Shown: in pieces, positions 11,263 to 22,736 of the stretch
Layout of the letters: each line of letters starts with the position of its first letter
Position numbering within the stretch: the first letter of the stretch is position 1
Source: Lycium barbarum
Taxonomy: Eukaryota > Streptophyta > Magnoliopsida > Solanales > Solanaceae
NCBI RefSeq assembly: GCF_019175385.1
Contig: NC_083338.1
Coordinates: 95,005,777-95,069,776, forward strand
Length of the DNA stretch: 64,000 nt
Direction: 5' to 3'
Translations under genes and position numbers: made by a program
Notes under the pieces: generated by a model
The model's database searches: none
Seen by the model: only the letters and a program-made list of their open reading frames with translations
Told to the model about the DNA's origin: nothing

Positions 11263-13564
11263 AACTGTTACACCTCGAAAAATCTTCCGTTGTTGCACAA
11301 GTGAATGAACTAGTGAGGAGCACGAGTATACGATATTTCCATAAGTAAGAAATGACATTTCATGACCTTAAGTGAGATTTCAAAGGCAGATGTTAGACGA
11401 GAAAGTTGGCTAAGATAAGTGTTATATCCCGTAAATTTTGCACAATTCGCATAAATTGAAATAAGTGTGACTTGTATGAGATAGAACAATATTTTGATCT
11501 TACTTAATATATATGTTGTTTATGGAAAATATTGATGTGGAAATATCGAGGAAGGCTAAGGGCAAAATTGGAATTTCGGAAATTTGTTTCATGAATTACA
11601 AAAGTGGCCACAAGTAATTGGGCTTGAAAAAAAAAGGGAGGCCCAAGATGTGGCCGGCCATAGGGTATGGCCCAAGGCCCATGGGAAATTTAATCCAAGC
11701 CAAATAAATATAGAGGGCCACTACTTATTCTTCCACTTTCAAGAACTTTCAAGAAAAACCAATGGAGAGCAAAGCACAAGAGGCCATTCGGCCAAGCAAG
11801 AAAATAAAATAAAATTCCAAGCCTTCCAACTTTGATCCAAAATTTTAATTTTCTAGTACTCTTACTAAGCTCAAGATCCTCTTCAACGTGGTATAATTTT
11901 TGAAGCGAGAAAACTACTTTAGTGGCACGTGAAGAATTTAAAGAAAAGGTAAAAGTTCTATCCTCTTTTATGTCATGAAGAGTTTGTATATATGTTGTAG
12001 TATGTGGAAATGAATGAAAAGTATGAAATTTGTGTGTTGTGGGTGTGTGGGTGTGTGGCCGTGTGGTTCATGTTGGTGAAGGAAGATGGACTAAATTTAT
12101 TTAGTATGTTAATTATGTTGTTGTGGCCTTGTGATGTAAATGGAAGACTAATGGTTCAAGTTGGCATGAAAAAAATTGGTTGTAAGTTGTTATAGGAAAT
12201 TATGTGATTTTATTATAGTTTTATGTAATTATGGAAATGGAGTTCCTAGAATGTAGATTGTTGTTGTAATGTATAGAAATAGATGAAAAATTCATGAAAA
12301 TATGTATGTTATTGTTGTGGCCGAATAAGGGGTTGTTTTGGTAAGTTGTGATGAATGGATTCCATTTGACATTTTAGTAGTTGCCAATGGGGATTCTATG
12401 ATGAAAATGATGGTTTGGTAACTTGAAAGAAAGTTGTCGACGTGTAGGTTGTTGATCTAGTTATGAATTTGAAAGTAAGGAATATGTTATTGATGTTTTG
12501 TTCAAATTGGAAGGTTGCGGATTGTGTTGTGATAATCGGATGGAACCTAAATGAAATGCCGTTGAATTATGTAAAACAAGTTATTAATGTTAGAATGCAT
12601 TTTGAGTAAATTGTTGAAGATTGGAGATATGATTGTTGGCATTGTTATTGATATTTTGGCCGAGTTCCATTCTCGGGTTTGTTGTTGATGATTTAGCCGA
12701 GTTAGACTCTCGGGGATGATGTATTTACTGGGGAGATGCTGCCGAAATTTCGGCAGAATATAAGCGAATTTATTTGAGAAGTTGAGACAAGTGAATGCCG
12801 ATAAATCTAATGATCATGTGAATTCTTTGTATGTAGAATAACAAGTTTGGACAAATAAGCGTACCTAGTTGGTCGTGGCACAGGTATGTAAGGCTTACCC
12901 TTTCTTTCTTTGGCATGTCCTAGAGCCACATAAGGTATGATATGATATGCACTTTGGGGAAAATTTTACTCTTGAATTCTGAGTTTTGTCCCTAAAGAGT
13001 TCTGTATGCGTAAATGTCTAAAGTTTTGTTTGATATGTTTCTGAATGGCATTCGAAAGACAATTGGTATGATTAACATTTTGATTTCCAAATGATAGTAC
13101 GTTTAACTATTCCGTTGAGTCCTTAGTATATTTTGATATGTACTTATGATTCTAAAAGTTATATTTGATTTGATCCATATGACATCCGGAAGAGATTTGT
13201 TTCTGAAGTTCTATTTAATATATTTCCGAGTCTGCTTATAATTCTGATTCACATCTGATATAAGTATGTTTGATATGATCTAGTTTGATAAACGGTTGAG
13301 TAACGGGATAAGTATAAAGAGTTTTGTTTCTGAAAGAATTTTGTAAGTCATAAGGTCCCTAACCTTCGGAAAGGATCTCCGATTTGCTCTAAAATGCTTA
13401 TAGAACGCTCTGTACTTCAAATGTTTGTAACTTTCTCATACGAAGTCGGATTGACCTGAAACTTGTTATGAGCCTTCAGATGTCAGTAAGTGTACGTATA
13501 TATTGAGTCTTGATTTGTGTGCATATGGTTTCGCGCTACTCTGTTCGTGCAAGCTTCAGTTTGG

Positions 13565-14055
13565 ATTTCACTGAGCCCGGGCCAGGATATGTTCTCGTGC
13601 GTATTCGATTGCATTGTTCACCGAGACCCACCAGTAGAGGGCCGGGACACGTTACATGATGATGGCGCCAGATCCGGACCGGATCCCCTCTACCGAGTCC
13701 CTTATTGAAGGGCCGGGACACGTTATCCACCGAGACCCTCACTGGCGGGTCGGGACACGTTACATGCATACATGATATTTGATGTGACATGCATATATGA
13801 TATTCGATATGACACACATGATTTTATCTACCGAGTTCCTCGTTCGAGGGCCGGGACACGTTATGCATATGTGATAAACGATGTTGACACATATGATTCT
13901 ATTCACCGAGTCCCTCACCCGAGGGCCGGGACACGTTATTTGCACATGTGATATGTTATATGGATCGGGCTGCACGTTCCGCAGCAATACACTGTATGAT
14001 GTTATATGATTCTGTTCACCGCGTCCCTCACGAATGGGCCGGGATCTGTTAGATG
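13565..14055 (+). repeat. Hairpin-forming minisatellite in T2 LTR
   Basis: About six diverged units follow the pattern CCGAGTCCCTC...GAGGGCCGGGACACGTTA, interspersed with ATGATATGAT-like spacers. Within each unit GTCCC/GGGAC and CCCTC/GAGGG can pair, so each unit can fold into a short hairpin. Confidence 0.75.
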
Positions 14056-14344
14056 CATACACACGATATATGATTCTGACATGCATGGTTTGTGTTGAGA
14101 AAGTAAGCATTTTGGCACCCTGTACCTTCCGTACTCCTTCTGATCTATGATATCGGTATACATGATCTGTGTCTGGAAAACCAGCATTCTGATATTCTGA
14201 GTTTGTACTTCTTCTAACACGGGACATCTGCATACACGGTTTGCAATGGAGAATAAGCATTTTGGTATTCTGGATAATGTACTTACTCTTTGTACCATTT
14301 GTTCTGGTTATGGCTCTGTTTTCTATATTTTATGCCTTACATGC

Positions 14345-14365
14345 TCAGTACATATTCCGTACTGA
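14345..14365 (+). other. GTAC stem-loop in T2 LTR
   Basis: TCAGTAC and GTACTGA are separated by 7 nt and form a perfect 7-bp stem. The same structure occurs at a similar place in all other chromovirus-type LTR copies here that retain the region. Confidence 0.7.
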
Positions 14366-14746
14366 CCCCAGGTACCTACAAATGAATAGAAGATTTGTCA
14401 GAAGATGTTTCAGCAGGATTGGCGAGCTCCATTTACTTCTGGAGCGCTGCCGAGTCAGAGTATATGTATGTTTTGATTTCTGGATTGATGTTAGAGACTT
14501 TGCAGACAGCGTCGTGGGTATTGGTTGTCAGTCTGTAAGCGGCTCCATCAGCCGATATGTCATTCTGTGTTATGTAATAAATTTTATATAATTACAGATT
14601 TTGTTTAATTTTGAGAACGGTAAAAGAAAAATTTCGAAAGCTTAATATGTATTTTACTAGTAATTGATTTTCAAAGTCCGAAGAAATGATGTGTGTAATA
14701 AGAATCTGTGGGTTCGCTCGGCTCCGGATATGGAGTCGGGTGCCCA

Positions 14747-14773
14747 TCACACCCTAGGGATATTAGGGTGTGA
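14747..14773 (+). other. Terminal hairpin of T2 LTR
   Basis: TCACACCCTA and TAGGGTGTGA form a perfect 10-bp stem with a 7-nt loop, ending 2 nt before the LTR terminus. Confidence 0.7.
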
Positions 14774-14964
14774 CAATAAGACAAGGCATACGATAGGTAT
14801 CGAAAAGGAAATACGAGTAACGAGTTAACGAGGCTTTAATGATGTCTTGGAGAAGAGTGATAACGTCCCTTAGATTGGTATTGAAGTGTTGAACAAGTGT
14901 TAATAAGGTTCCACAAGGATTAGAGATCAAACGAATCGACGAAATGAACTTCGGAACCACTGGG

Positions 14965-15115
14965 GGTTATACGGCCAAACATACTGGCCGTATAAATTAT
15001 ACGGTCCGTATGTTTGGGATTGTATAATCAGCCCAGAAAGGCATAAGTTTTTGGACTGAATATACGGCCCGTATAAATTATACGGACCGCATGTTGGTCC
15101 GTATATACGGTCGGG
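14965..15115 (+). repeat. Cluster of TATACGG/CCGTATA palindromes in T3 LTR
   Basis: At least five near-palindromic words of the type TATACGGNCCGTATA are packed into about 150 bp. Confidence 0.75.
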
Positions 15116-16189
15116 CTGATTTTGGATCATTAAATAAAGGGACCAAGGTTTATTTCATTTCACTTCTACATGACACCCCTTCTCTCTACATTTATTCCAC
15201 AAGAATTCAAGGATATTTAATGATCAACAACATAAACCAAGTGAATCAAGTGTGAGAAAACCCATCAAAGATCATTCAAGTCAAGAAATCCCAATGGAGA
15301 TGAACTAGGGTTTGTGCTCAAGTGGAGTATTATCAACCAAGGATTGTTCCTACGAGATCTAAGGTACGATTTATGATATTTCTATGTTGTTTAAGGTATT
15401 TGAGAGTTGAAATACTTGGATTATAGAAGGGTATAGAAAAATGGGTCATGAATGTGGAATAGTGCCATTTTGAGAATTTGCTTGAATTGAGAGTCTAAAT
15501 GTATTGTCATGTAAATATGTTATAAATGATGTTGAGAACATGAGATGAGCAATGTACATGAATGGACATAGTCGTGTGTTATAGCCATGGATATGGGTGA
15601 TTGAAGGTAAATTAAGAAATGTGGATTATGTGGATGAATAATGACTATTGTTATGGCATTGTGAATGTATTATTGACGTTTGGGAGTTGATATACGTTAT
15701 GGAGGAATGTCGTATAAGTAAAGGAGACACTGTCCAATTTTCCCTAGTTTTAGTTATATATATGCTAACTATCGATTCTAATGATAGTATGACTTTAATG
15801 AAGGTAGAAACGCTAGCATTGGAGGAGAACGCGCAAGTGTAGAATAGTTGAACGGAAAAGGTATGTAAGGCTAACCCTTCTTTCATAAGGCATGGTTCTT
15901 TGGCCAATGATCTAAATCTTCTACGAGCTTATGATATTCTCCAAATGCCTCTATCTTCAAAGCTACTAAGCTTATGATTCTCGATATGTTACGATTGTAC
16001 TAAGTTCCTCATATGACGAGTAGGCCTATTAAGGTAGATGAGATGAATGACGATAATAGTGATAATGATATTGATGACGACTGTAATGGTAATAGCGATG
16101 ATGATAACGATGACGATGATGATAGTAATGATAATAGTAAAGATGCTTATGAGCTACTATGTATATGTATCTATGTATGACTATTATGA

Positions 16190-16390
16190 AACCCCGAGCC
16201 TATGAGGCAGGGTAGGATATGTAAATAAGTATGTATATGATTACGTAATGCACGCACACCTCTGCAGATGGTACGGATAACCCTGACGCCTTGGTAGGGC
16301 CAGGTAGATGTAACCCTGAAGCCTTAGTAGGGCCAAGTATGAGTAACCTTGAGCCTTGGTTGGCCAAGTATGTATGAAACACTGATCCTC
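16190..16390 (+). repeat. Short hairpin repeats in T3 LTR
   Basis: Three to four units resemble CCTTGGTAGGGCCAAG, each able to pair CTTGG with CCAAG, with variable spacers between them. Confidence 0.6.
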
Positions 16391-16699
16391 CATGGTCAGG
16401 TAGGCTATGCAAATGCTATGTATATGATATGATGATGTATATGATATAGATATGTGAAGGAATACGAATATGATACGATTACGAATGAGAGTATGTACAT
16501 GATATGAATGTGAATAAGGATACATAAATGGATACGGATATGGTTATGGATGTATGTACACAAATACGCATTAGAAATGGAAAGTTCCTATGAAAGGCAA
16601 GTAAGTGCCTATGACGATGATATTACCATCTCCCATCTTGTGCTATTTCTCATGTTGTTCATTATGCTTCTATATTGATATTGATTATGCTTTACATAC

Positions 16700-16720
16700 T
16701 CAGTACATTCTTCGTACTGA
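16700..16720 (+). other. GTAC stem-loop in T3 LTR
   Basis: TCAGTAC-(7 nt)-GTACTGA, a perfect 7-bp stem. Confidence 0.7.
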
Positions 16721-17209
16721 CGTCCTTTTATTTGTGGACGCTGCGTCATGCCCGCAGGTGCACAAGGAGACAAGCTTGATCCATAGCCACATTCTCAGAG
16801 ACTACATAGCAGAGCTCCACTTCATTCGGAGCTATAGCTTTTGGGTACTTATTCTTTTGTGTACATAATTATGGGCATAGCGGGGCCCTGTCCCGCTTAT
16901 GTGATATGTTATACTCTCCTTAGAGGCTCGTAGACACGTGTATATGGTTAGATATGTCTGGCCTTGTCGGCCAATATTTTGTATATCATTTTGATAGCCT
17001 TGTCAGCTCATGTACATTGGTGTGGCATAGATGCCAATGATAATGTAAAGGCATTGTTGTCCAATGGGACTAGTATGGTGAATGAATAGAATTATGTGTT
17101 TAATTATATGGCTCACCTAGATGTAAGCATAAGAGTAAGCCAAGGGGGTGCTCGGGTGGGCTAGCACTGGGCGCTCGTCGCGGCCCCCTAGACGGGTCGT
17201 GACACAAAC

Positions 17210-17628
17210 ACTCTTTTTGGTCTTCTTCTTCACTATGAAGATATAAAGATGCTTATGAACTTGAAGAACACCCAATTTCCAAATCAACTTATTTTTGCAC
17301 CAAAATTCGGATCTAAGCTTCCCTCAACTAGGAAAACAAAGCCCAACACCAATTGAAGTCAATTTCACCTTCAATCACCAAGACGCACTTTGAAGTTTCA
17401 AACCTTCAAACTTCAACAATGGTAGAATCTTCAAAACACTTCCCAACGCCACGAAATTTGAAACCTAGGGGTTTTTAATATCAAGGAACTCAAATTTGAC
17501 CTCAAATCCATCAAAACAATAACAAATTTTTGGATTGTTTTTTTTGGGGAATTTCGAATTTTTACTTTTTTTTTTTCAAATATGAAGAACCTAGGATTGA
17601 TGATTGTAGAAACAACAGTCTAGCCTAA
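17210..17628 (-). other. 5' leader region of element A
   Basis: Sequence between the nested T3 element and the primer site of element A. On the minus strand it would be the start of the internal domain. No gag-like frame is visible. Confidence 0.4.
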
Positions 17629-17640
17629 GCTCTGATACCA
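17629..17640 (-). other. Primer binding site of element A (initiator tRNA-Met)
   Basis: On the minus strand this reads TGGTATCAGAGC, complementary to the 3' end of plant initiator tRNA-Met, two bases from the 5' LTR end. Confidence 0.85.
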
Positions 17641-17642
17641 AA

Positions 17643-18389
17643 TGATACGATCCGGCTTGTGGAAGACACAGATTTAACAAAACTAAAGATTGATTAGAAA
17701 TCAAAGATGAGAAGTGAAGAAATTAGGATAAGAAATAGAAAGATAGAGTAAGACCCAATTAGTAAAGGAATTATTGGCAAACTTAAGTATATGAAACCTA
17801 AACCATCCTAATTGCTACCAAACCTATACTATTTGATAATCAACCAAGAATAATCCAAATGAATCCGTAAATGAAAAACTCAACTGAAAATCAATGGAAA
17901 AGGGTTTCATAGCCAACAATGGAATCCACCATGATTAACTATCACTAATCACTAGATTAGCACTAATTCTACAGAAAAAACTATCACTCAATTTAGAGTA
18001 TTCATCTCAATTCAACATAATCTCAACATAATCTAAGTAATGAAATAACTAAGTGTAGTATTTATACTACTATGCTAAAGAATACTAGGCTAGTTATTAC
18101 AAAAATACCCTTAATGAAACAAGAGCCTTTTTTGGTAGTCTTCTTTATGGATGATGACTTGAATTTAGAGAATAGCCTCTTTGCATGGCTAGCTACCATC
18201 GTTCCCCTCTATCTTATCTTCACTCCACGCGACCAAGCAATCATCCATACATCATACGCTCTCCTATGAAGCTCCTCAAATGTCTCCAAAGACTCTTTTT
18301 GCATCAACATGGCTTGTAGGGCTTGGAGTTCCTTGGCTCAGCCTCGAGTGAAGCAATTTGAATCATGTGTGCTCCTCAGGATCGTATCA
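17643..18389 (-). repeat. 5' LTR of element A
   Basis: It pairs with 378-1126 and has the same inverted terminal words. It is followed by TSD ATATA at 18390-18394. Confidence 0.85.
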
Positions 18390-18863
18390 ATATACCCCTG
18401 CCCTTACACAAAAATATACCCTTTTTACTAACGGATTTTTTTTAATAAAAGATCATATAGGTTATTTTTTAATTAAAAAAATTGCCATGTGGCTTTAAAA
18501 AAAAGTCTACTCATTGTTTTTGAGTAGATATATTTTTCTAACACCACATGGTAAATTTTTTTCTAGTGGGTCCGGTCTAGTTTGTTTAAATAATTATTTC
18601 CGTGGATTTTAAAAAATAAGTCTACTCATTTTTTTTAAACGAACTAGACGCGACCCACCAGCAAATAATTATCATGTGGCTATAGAAAAATATGTCTATT
18701 AAAGAAAATGGGTAGACTTTTTTTCTAAAAGGCACATGGTATTTTTTTAATTAAAAAATAAACGAAGTGATTTTAAAAAAAAAAATCGCCAGTAAAAAAG
18801 GTATATTTGTCTCATTTTGTAATGGCCGAGGTATATTTACACCACTTTTATAACAGGGGATAT

Positions 18864-20199
18864 TGATGTGCCGTGAAATTATGGCACATTTGATGCTTTT
18901 TAACTCTAAGTTTTACTTGTTTTAAAGTGAGTTTTTATTAATTTGATGTGTTTTGTGCGTGTGTTGCAGGTATTTAGAAGTTGGAATACAAAAAATAAAA
19001 ACAGTTGAAAACAAGGAATTTTGAAGATAAGGCATTACTATGCACTTGTACGGACCGTCAACATGCTCGACGGTCCGTCAAGCAGGTCGTCGATCTGCCT
19101 TGAGTGAAAGTTCAGAGACTGTGCAACTTTGATGCAAAAGGACGGGAAGGTTGACAGACCGTCAACATGATCGACGGTCCGTCGATTGAAGTTCTGCAGC
19201 TTGATTTTGTCATCAGATCTTCGAAGTGCACCGTCATTATTCAACGGTACCGTCAATGTGCAAAGACAGTTCGTCGAGTTACAAGCCGACCTGGGCAGGA
19301 TTGGTTTTATTAATTCCGAGTTTTGGACTTGTATAAATACCTGATTTGGTTTTATTTATCAGACATCTTGAGTTTAAGACTTGTATTGAGCACTTTTGAG
19401 TTCTTAGTACTTTTCAAGGGTTTCAAGACTATTCTATTTTGTTTATCTTCAATTCTCTTTGTAAGTTCAAACAACAATTACAATTACAATGTCTTGCATT
19501 TTTATCAATTCCATGAGTAGCTAAATTCCCTAATAAGGTTGTGGACCCAAGGATGGGTGTTTGGTGCATGATTTTCTAGTTGTGATATATATATATATAT
19601 ATATATAATAAATTGTTAGGGTTTATTAGTTCTTCATTATTTATTGTTAGTTGATGGTTGCAAACATAGCTTACGCCATAAATCTTGATTTATTCGGAAA
19701 AATAATTAGGGTTTGGTAAGAACTAATAAAAAGAACTCAGAGCTTTAAACCTTGTTTAATAAATTCACTTAGGAATAAGAGGAATTTACTTGGCATATTT
19801 AATCGTTCTTCATATAAACTCTTTTGTATATGCGAAAATCATAAGGAGATATTGTTCTTAACTATTGGGAAATAATAGGAACTCCATTAGAGATTAAGTG
19901 CACTCATACAACGATCCATTAGAAGTATATCATATTAGTACCCTAAGCATTGCATTCATCTTGCGGGGACACAACCTTGGTTTCTTTTACCATATATTGC
20001 AATCCAAAGCAATTAGTCATAAACAACCAACTTTCTACAAAATCATCGGAGTAAGACATTAGACCTAAATAAATAATTCTACGATTTTAATAACCTTTTC
20101 ACACCATATTCCTTGTGGGATTCGACTCCAACCTTGTTGAGTTACTATATTTGACAACGGACACTTTACGCTAATTAAAGGTGTAATTTGAGCGTATCA
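18864..20199 (+). repeat. 5' LTR of the Athila-type element
   Basis: It aligns end to end with 31265-32577. The main difference is an expanded TA run near 19588-19606, plus scattered substitutions. A cluster of GACGGTCCGTC-like near-palindromes lies at 19046-19275. AT-rich words around TATAAATACC (19333-19342) could be a TATA box, with the transcript starting shortly after. Confidence 0.92.
19333..19342 (+). promoter_or_regulatory. Candidate TATA box of the Athila-type LTR
   Basis: TATAAATACC is the best TATA-like word in the LTR and recurs at 31732-31741 in the other LTR. Its use as a promoter is inferred from sequence only. Confidence 0.5.
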
Positions 20200-20204
20200 A
20201 ATTT

Positions 20205-20222
20205 TGGCGCCGTTGCCGGGGA
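20205..20222 (+). other. Primer binding site, tRNA-Asp type
   Basis: TGGCGCCGTTGCCGGGGA is complementary to the 3' end of plant tRNA-Asp including CCA, and lies 5 bases after the LTR. This primer choice is characteristic of Athila-type elements. Confidence 0.92.
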
Positions 20223-20319
20223 ATACAGTTTTGACATTACTAAATAGTGTTTGCTTTGATTGAAGTCTTTTTCTTATTCCATCACACCTTGTTTGCTATT
20301 CCTTGTGAACCAAGTGATC

Positions 20320-21981
20320 ATGGGTATGCAAAATCAACATGCAGCACCTGGTAACTAGAGTGGTCGACTTAATGACCCCTCGAATGATACAGATGAGGAG
20401 AATGTATTTGCTGATCTTATACCAGAGGAGGATTATGCATCTGCTATTGTTCATCCTCGAGTTGGAGCTGCTAGTTGCAAAATTGACTCTTCTCTCTACC
20501 AGTTGTTGAAGCTTGAGGGCTACGTTCGGAACTCTACTGAGAATGATCCTCAACTACATTTGTAGAACTTTGTGGATGTATGTACTCATCACATCCGAAA
20601 CAATGTGTCACAAGATGTTATTCGGCTGAGGCTTTTCAAATATTCCTTAGCTAAAGAAGCAAGAACGTGGTTCAAAAATCTGCCTCGAAATTCTATTACT
20701 GCATGGGCAGAGATGGCAGCAGTCTTTCTCAAGAAGTGGTATCCTCCTAGCAAGAAAGCTGAGATCCGTGACAAAATCTATGAATTCAAGCAGCAACCGG
20801 GGGAACAATTATACGAAGCTTACGAGAGATTTAAAGAATATTTGCAGAAGTTTTCAACTCATGGTTTTCCGGAGAACATATTAATGGAGAAGTTCTACCG
20901 AGGGCTGGATCCTATAACACAGTCAATTGCAAACAACACAGCTGATGGTTGTTTCATGGATAAAACTTACACTCGAGTTACCCACATACTTAACAGATTG
21001 ACTACGCACAATCAAAATTAGCACTCAAACAATACTGATATTGTACCCTGTGGGAATGCCATGATCCAGAATATGTTGAAGGAGAATCAGGATACTCAGC
21101 AGACATTAGCTCAGCTTGCAACGAATATTTCTTTGCTGACCAAGAAGTTTGATGAGAAGGAGACTAAAAAGGTAAATGTTTGCGAAGACACTTCAGGTAT
21201 GCCTAATGGGATGTACCAAGTCCAAGAGGGTCCATATCACGAGGGATCTCCTATGCAAGTTGAGGATGTTAACTATGCTAACTATGCTTTCAAGGGAGAC
21301 ATCCAAAGGGGTTATCAGAATCAAAACCGAAATCAATGGAGACCTTAGCAGGGGAAATGTGCATACAAAAACAACCAAAGGAACTATAACAATAATTATA
21401 GTGGGTCGAACCAAGGGAACTACAACAACAACAACAATAACTTTAGAAATAGAAGTTCCAATCTATACATTCCACCAAAAGGGCAGTCAAACGATCAAGA
21501 TAGTTTGAGGGTTGAAGCAATGCTTGAGAAGGTTCTGGGAAATTAAACCAAGTCTGAAAAGACGTTATCGGGGATAACAAAGATAGTGGGATCTCATACA
21601 GCGGCTATTCAAAAGCTCGAGTCACAGATGCGTGATATTTCTAGAGAGCAACACCCTCCTAAAAAGAGAGGACTTCCTAGTGACACTATTTCGAATCCGA
21701 AGAATGGGGGAGGTAGTGTGGACCGTGTGTTTTCTATTAGTACTCGGAGTGGTAAAATACTCCAAAGTACTAAAAAGAAGGTTGTTGATCTCGAGCCAAT
21801 TAATGAAGAGGAAGAGGTGTATTCTGATGCACCAACTATTGTTGATGAGATTCCTAATGAAGAGAAAGTTGTTGATATTCCAGAAAGTTCGAAGGTGGCT
21901 GATGACAAGAGTAAGCAAGCTGTAAAAGGGGATCTCCGCCCTTTGACTCAGCTTTTCAAATCTAAACCTCCATTTTCTTAG
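20320..21981 (+). pseudogene. gag: gag of the Athila-type element, with six in-frame stops
   Basis: One reading frame runs from the ATG at 20320 to 21981, about 550 codons, and would encode the capsid/nucleocapsid polyprotein. The retrotransposon gag core is clear at 20572-21020: LFKYSLAKEARTWF, then AEMAAVFLKKWYPPSK, then GEQLYEAYERFKEYL. A coiled segment follows (21061-21170), then an Asn-rich stretch (21361-21460). I see no CCHC zinc knuckle. The start was chosen because it is the first ATG in frame with the core, about 100 bp after the primer site. Stops lie at 20356, 20563, 21019, 21346 and 21979 (all TAG) and at 21544 (TAA). Most sit where a Gln codon is expected. After 21981 the frame continues to a TGA near 22153, then pol lies in another frame. 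Confidence 0.88.
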
Positions 21982-22193
21982 AGCTTGGTGAAGAAGAAGG
22001 AAGATGCTATGTTCAAAAAATTTTATGATCAGTTGGAGCAATTATCTCTGAACTTTCCAATCTTGGATGCTGTCAAGGAGATGTTCGGTTTTGCTAAGTA
22101 CTTGAAAGACCTGCTGACCAAGAAGAAGATGGTGCAACACGAACCGTGGGTATGACTCATACTGTGAGTTCTATTATTTTAACAACTACTGTC

Positions 22194-22640
22194 TAGAAAA
22201 AGGAAGATCCTGGGGCGTTCACCATTCCTTGTTCTGTTGGGTACCATGATTTTGCTCGTGCTCTGTGCGATAATGGGGCGAGTGTAAATTTGATGCCACT
22301 TTCTATCTGCAATCAATCAGGTTTGGGGACGCTAAGATCGATTACTATGAGATTACAGATGGCCGATAGATCTATTAAGAGGCCGGTTGGCTTTGTTGAT
22401 GATGTTCTTGTACGGGTTGGTAAGTTTATGTTGTCTGCTGATTTTATGATTCTTGACTATGCTGTTGATCTGGATATTCCTATTATTCTAGGGAGACCTT
22501 TCCTTGCTACGGGAAGAGCCCTTATGGATTCAGAAAAGAATGAAATTAAATTCCGAGTCAATGATGAGGAAGTTACTTTTCAGGAAAATAAGTTTGATGA
22601 AATTACCAAGTGCTTACGAGAGCATTGCGGTGATTGATTC
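22194..22640 (+). pseudogene. pro: Retroviral-type aspartic protease region
   Basis: After a TAG at 22194-22196 the frame reads through [11 protein letters not shown] into [14 protein letters not shown], which fits the aspartic protease active-site loop (D-[S/T/N]-G-A). The second half has [13 protein letters not shown] (about 22483-22520), the usual ILGRPFL motif. The enzyme would cut the gag-pol polyprotein inside the virus-like particle. The frame ends at a TGA near 22635, and related sequence continues in another frame (SIAVIDSF..., EALAAIL), so a frameshift separates it from RT. Confidence 0.82.
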
Positions 22641-22736
22641 TTTTGATGCCGTTGATGAAGCTGTGGAGTTCAAGATGGAAGAAGAAAGTTTGGGAGAAGC
22701 TCTTGCTGCTATCTTGTCAATTTTGATGCTGAAGAT

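Larger units (their letters stand above)
11420..14775 (+). mobile_element. Solo LTR family T2 nested in T3
   Basis: It starts TGTTATATCCCG and ends GGGTGTGACA, flanked by a perfect TSD ATAAG (11415-11419 and 14776-14780). It is 3,356 bp long and has the same family ends as the minus-strand solo LTR at 52062-54967. It contains a hairpin minisatellite (13565-14055), the GTAC stem-loop (14345-14365) and a 10-bp terminal hairpin (14747-14773). Open frames within it are chance frames over repeated sequence. Confidence 0.85.
11268..17204 (+). mobile_element. Solo LTR family T3, itself split by solo LTR T2
   Basis: It starts TGTTACACCTCG and ends GGGTCGTGACA, flanked by TSD CAAAC at 11263-11267 and 17205-17209. 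Without the nested T2 element (11420-14780) it is about 2.58 kb. It shows the chromovirus-type LTR layout: a cluster of TATACGG/CCGTATA palindromes (14965-15115), short hairpin repeats (16190-16390) and the GTAC stem-loop (16700-16720). No internal domain is present. Confidence 0.8.
378..18389 (-). mobile_element. LTR retrotransposon 'A', minus strand, largely non-coding, packed with nested insertions
   Basis: Both ends carry LTRs of about 750 bp with inverted termini TGATACGATCC...GGATCGTATCA. The TSD ATATA lies at 373-377 and 18390-18394. Orientation follows from the primer site complementary to initiator tRNA-Met (17629-17640) beside the right LTR and a purine tract (on the minus strand) beside the left LTR. 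No gag or pol homology is visible in its own sequence, which amounts to about 1127-1725, 4058-5234, part of 17205-17642 and the LTRs. The rest is nested elements. It therefore looks like a large non-autonomous LTR element (LARD-like). Its superfamily is unclear. A solo LTR with the same terminal motif lies at 57162-58062 on the other strand. Confidence 0.8.

Noticed and set aside
8247..11267. T1b as a complete solo LTR with TSD CATAT
   Set aside because: No CATAT copy or LTR start can be found near 11.2 kb, so only a truncated LTR is claimed.
13536..14298. Several overlapping minus-strand frames of 90-166 codons
   Set aside because: They lie over the T2 minisatellite, and their peptide repeats follow the DNA repeat; no independent motif.
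14241..14591. Plus-strand 116-codon frame in the T2 LTR
   Set aside because: It covers the conserved GTAC stem-loop block shared by all chromovirus-type LTRs. Its counterpart frames in T4 (40700-41020 and 45354-45692) differ because the DNA, not a protein, is conserved.
16050..16140. Coding Asp/Asn tract from GAT/AAT triplets
   Set aside because: It lies in the T3 LTR with no open frame of substance; a simple trinucleotide-like repeat explains it.
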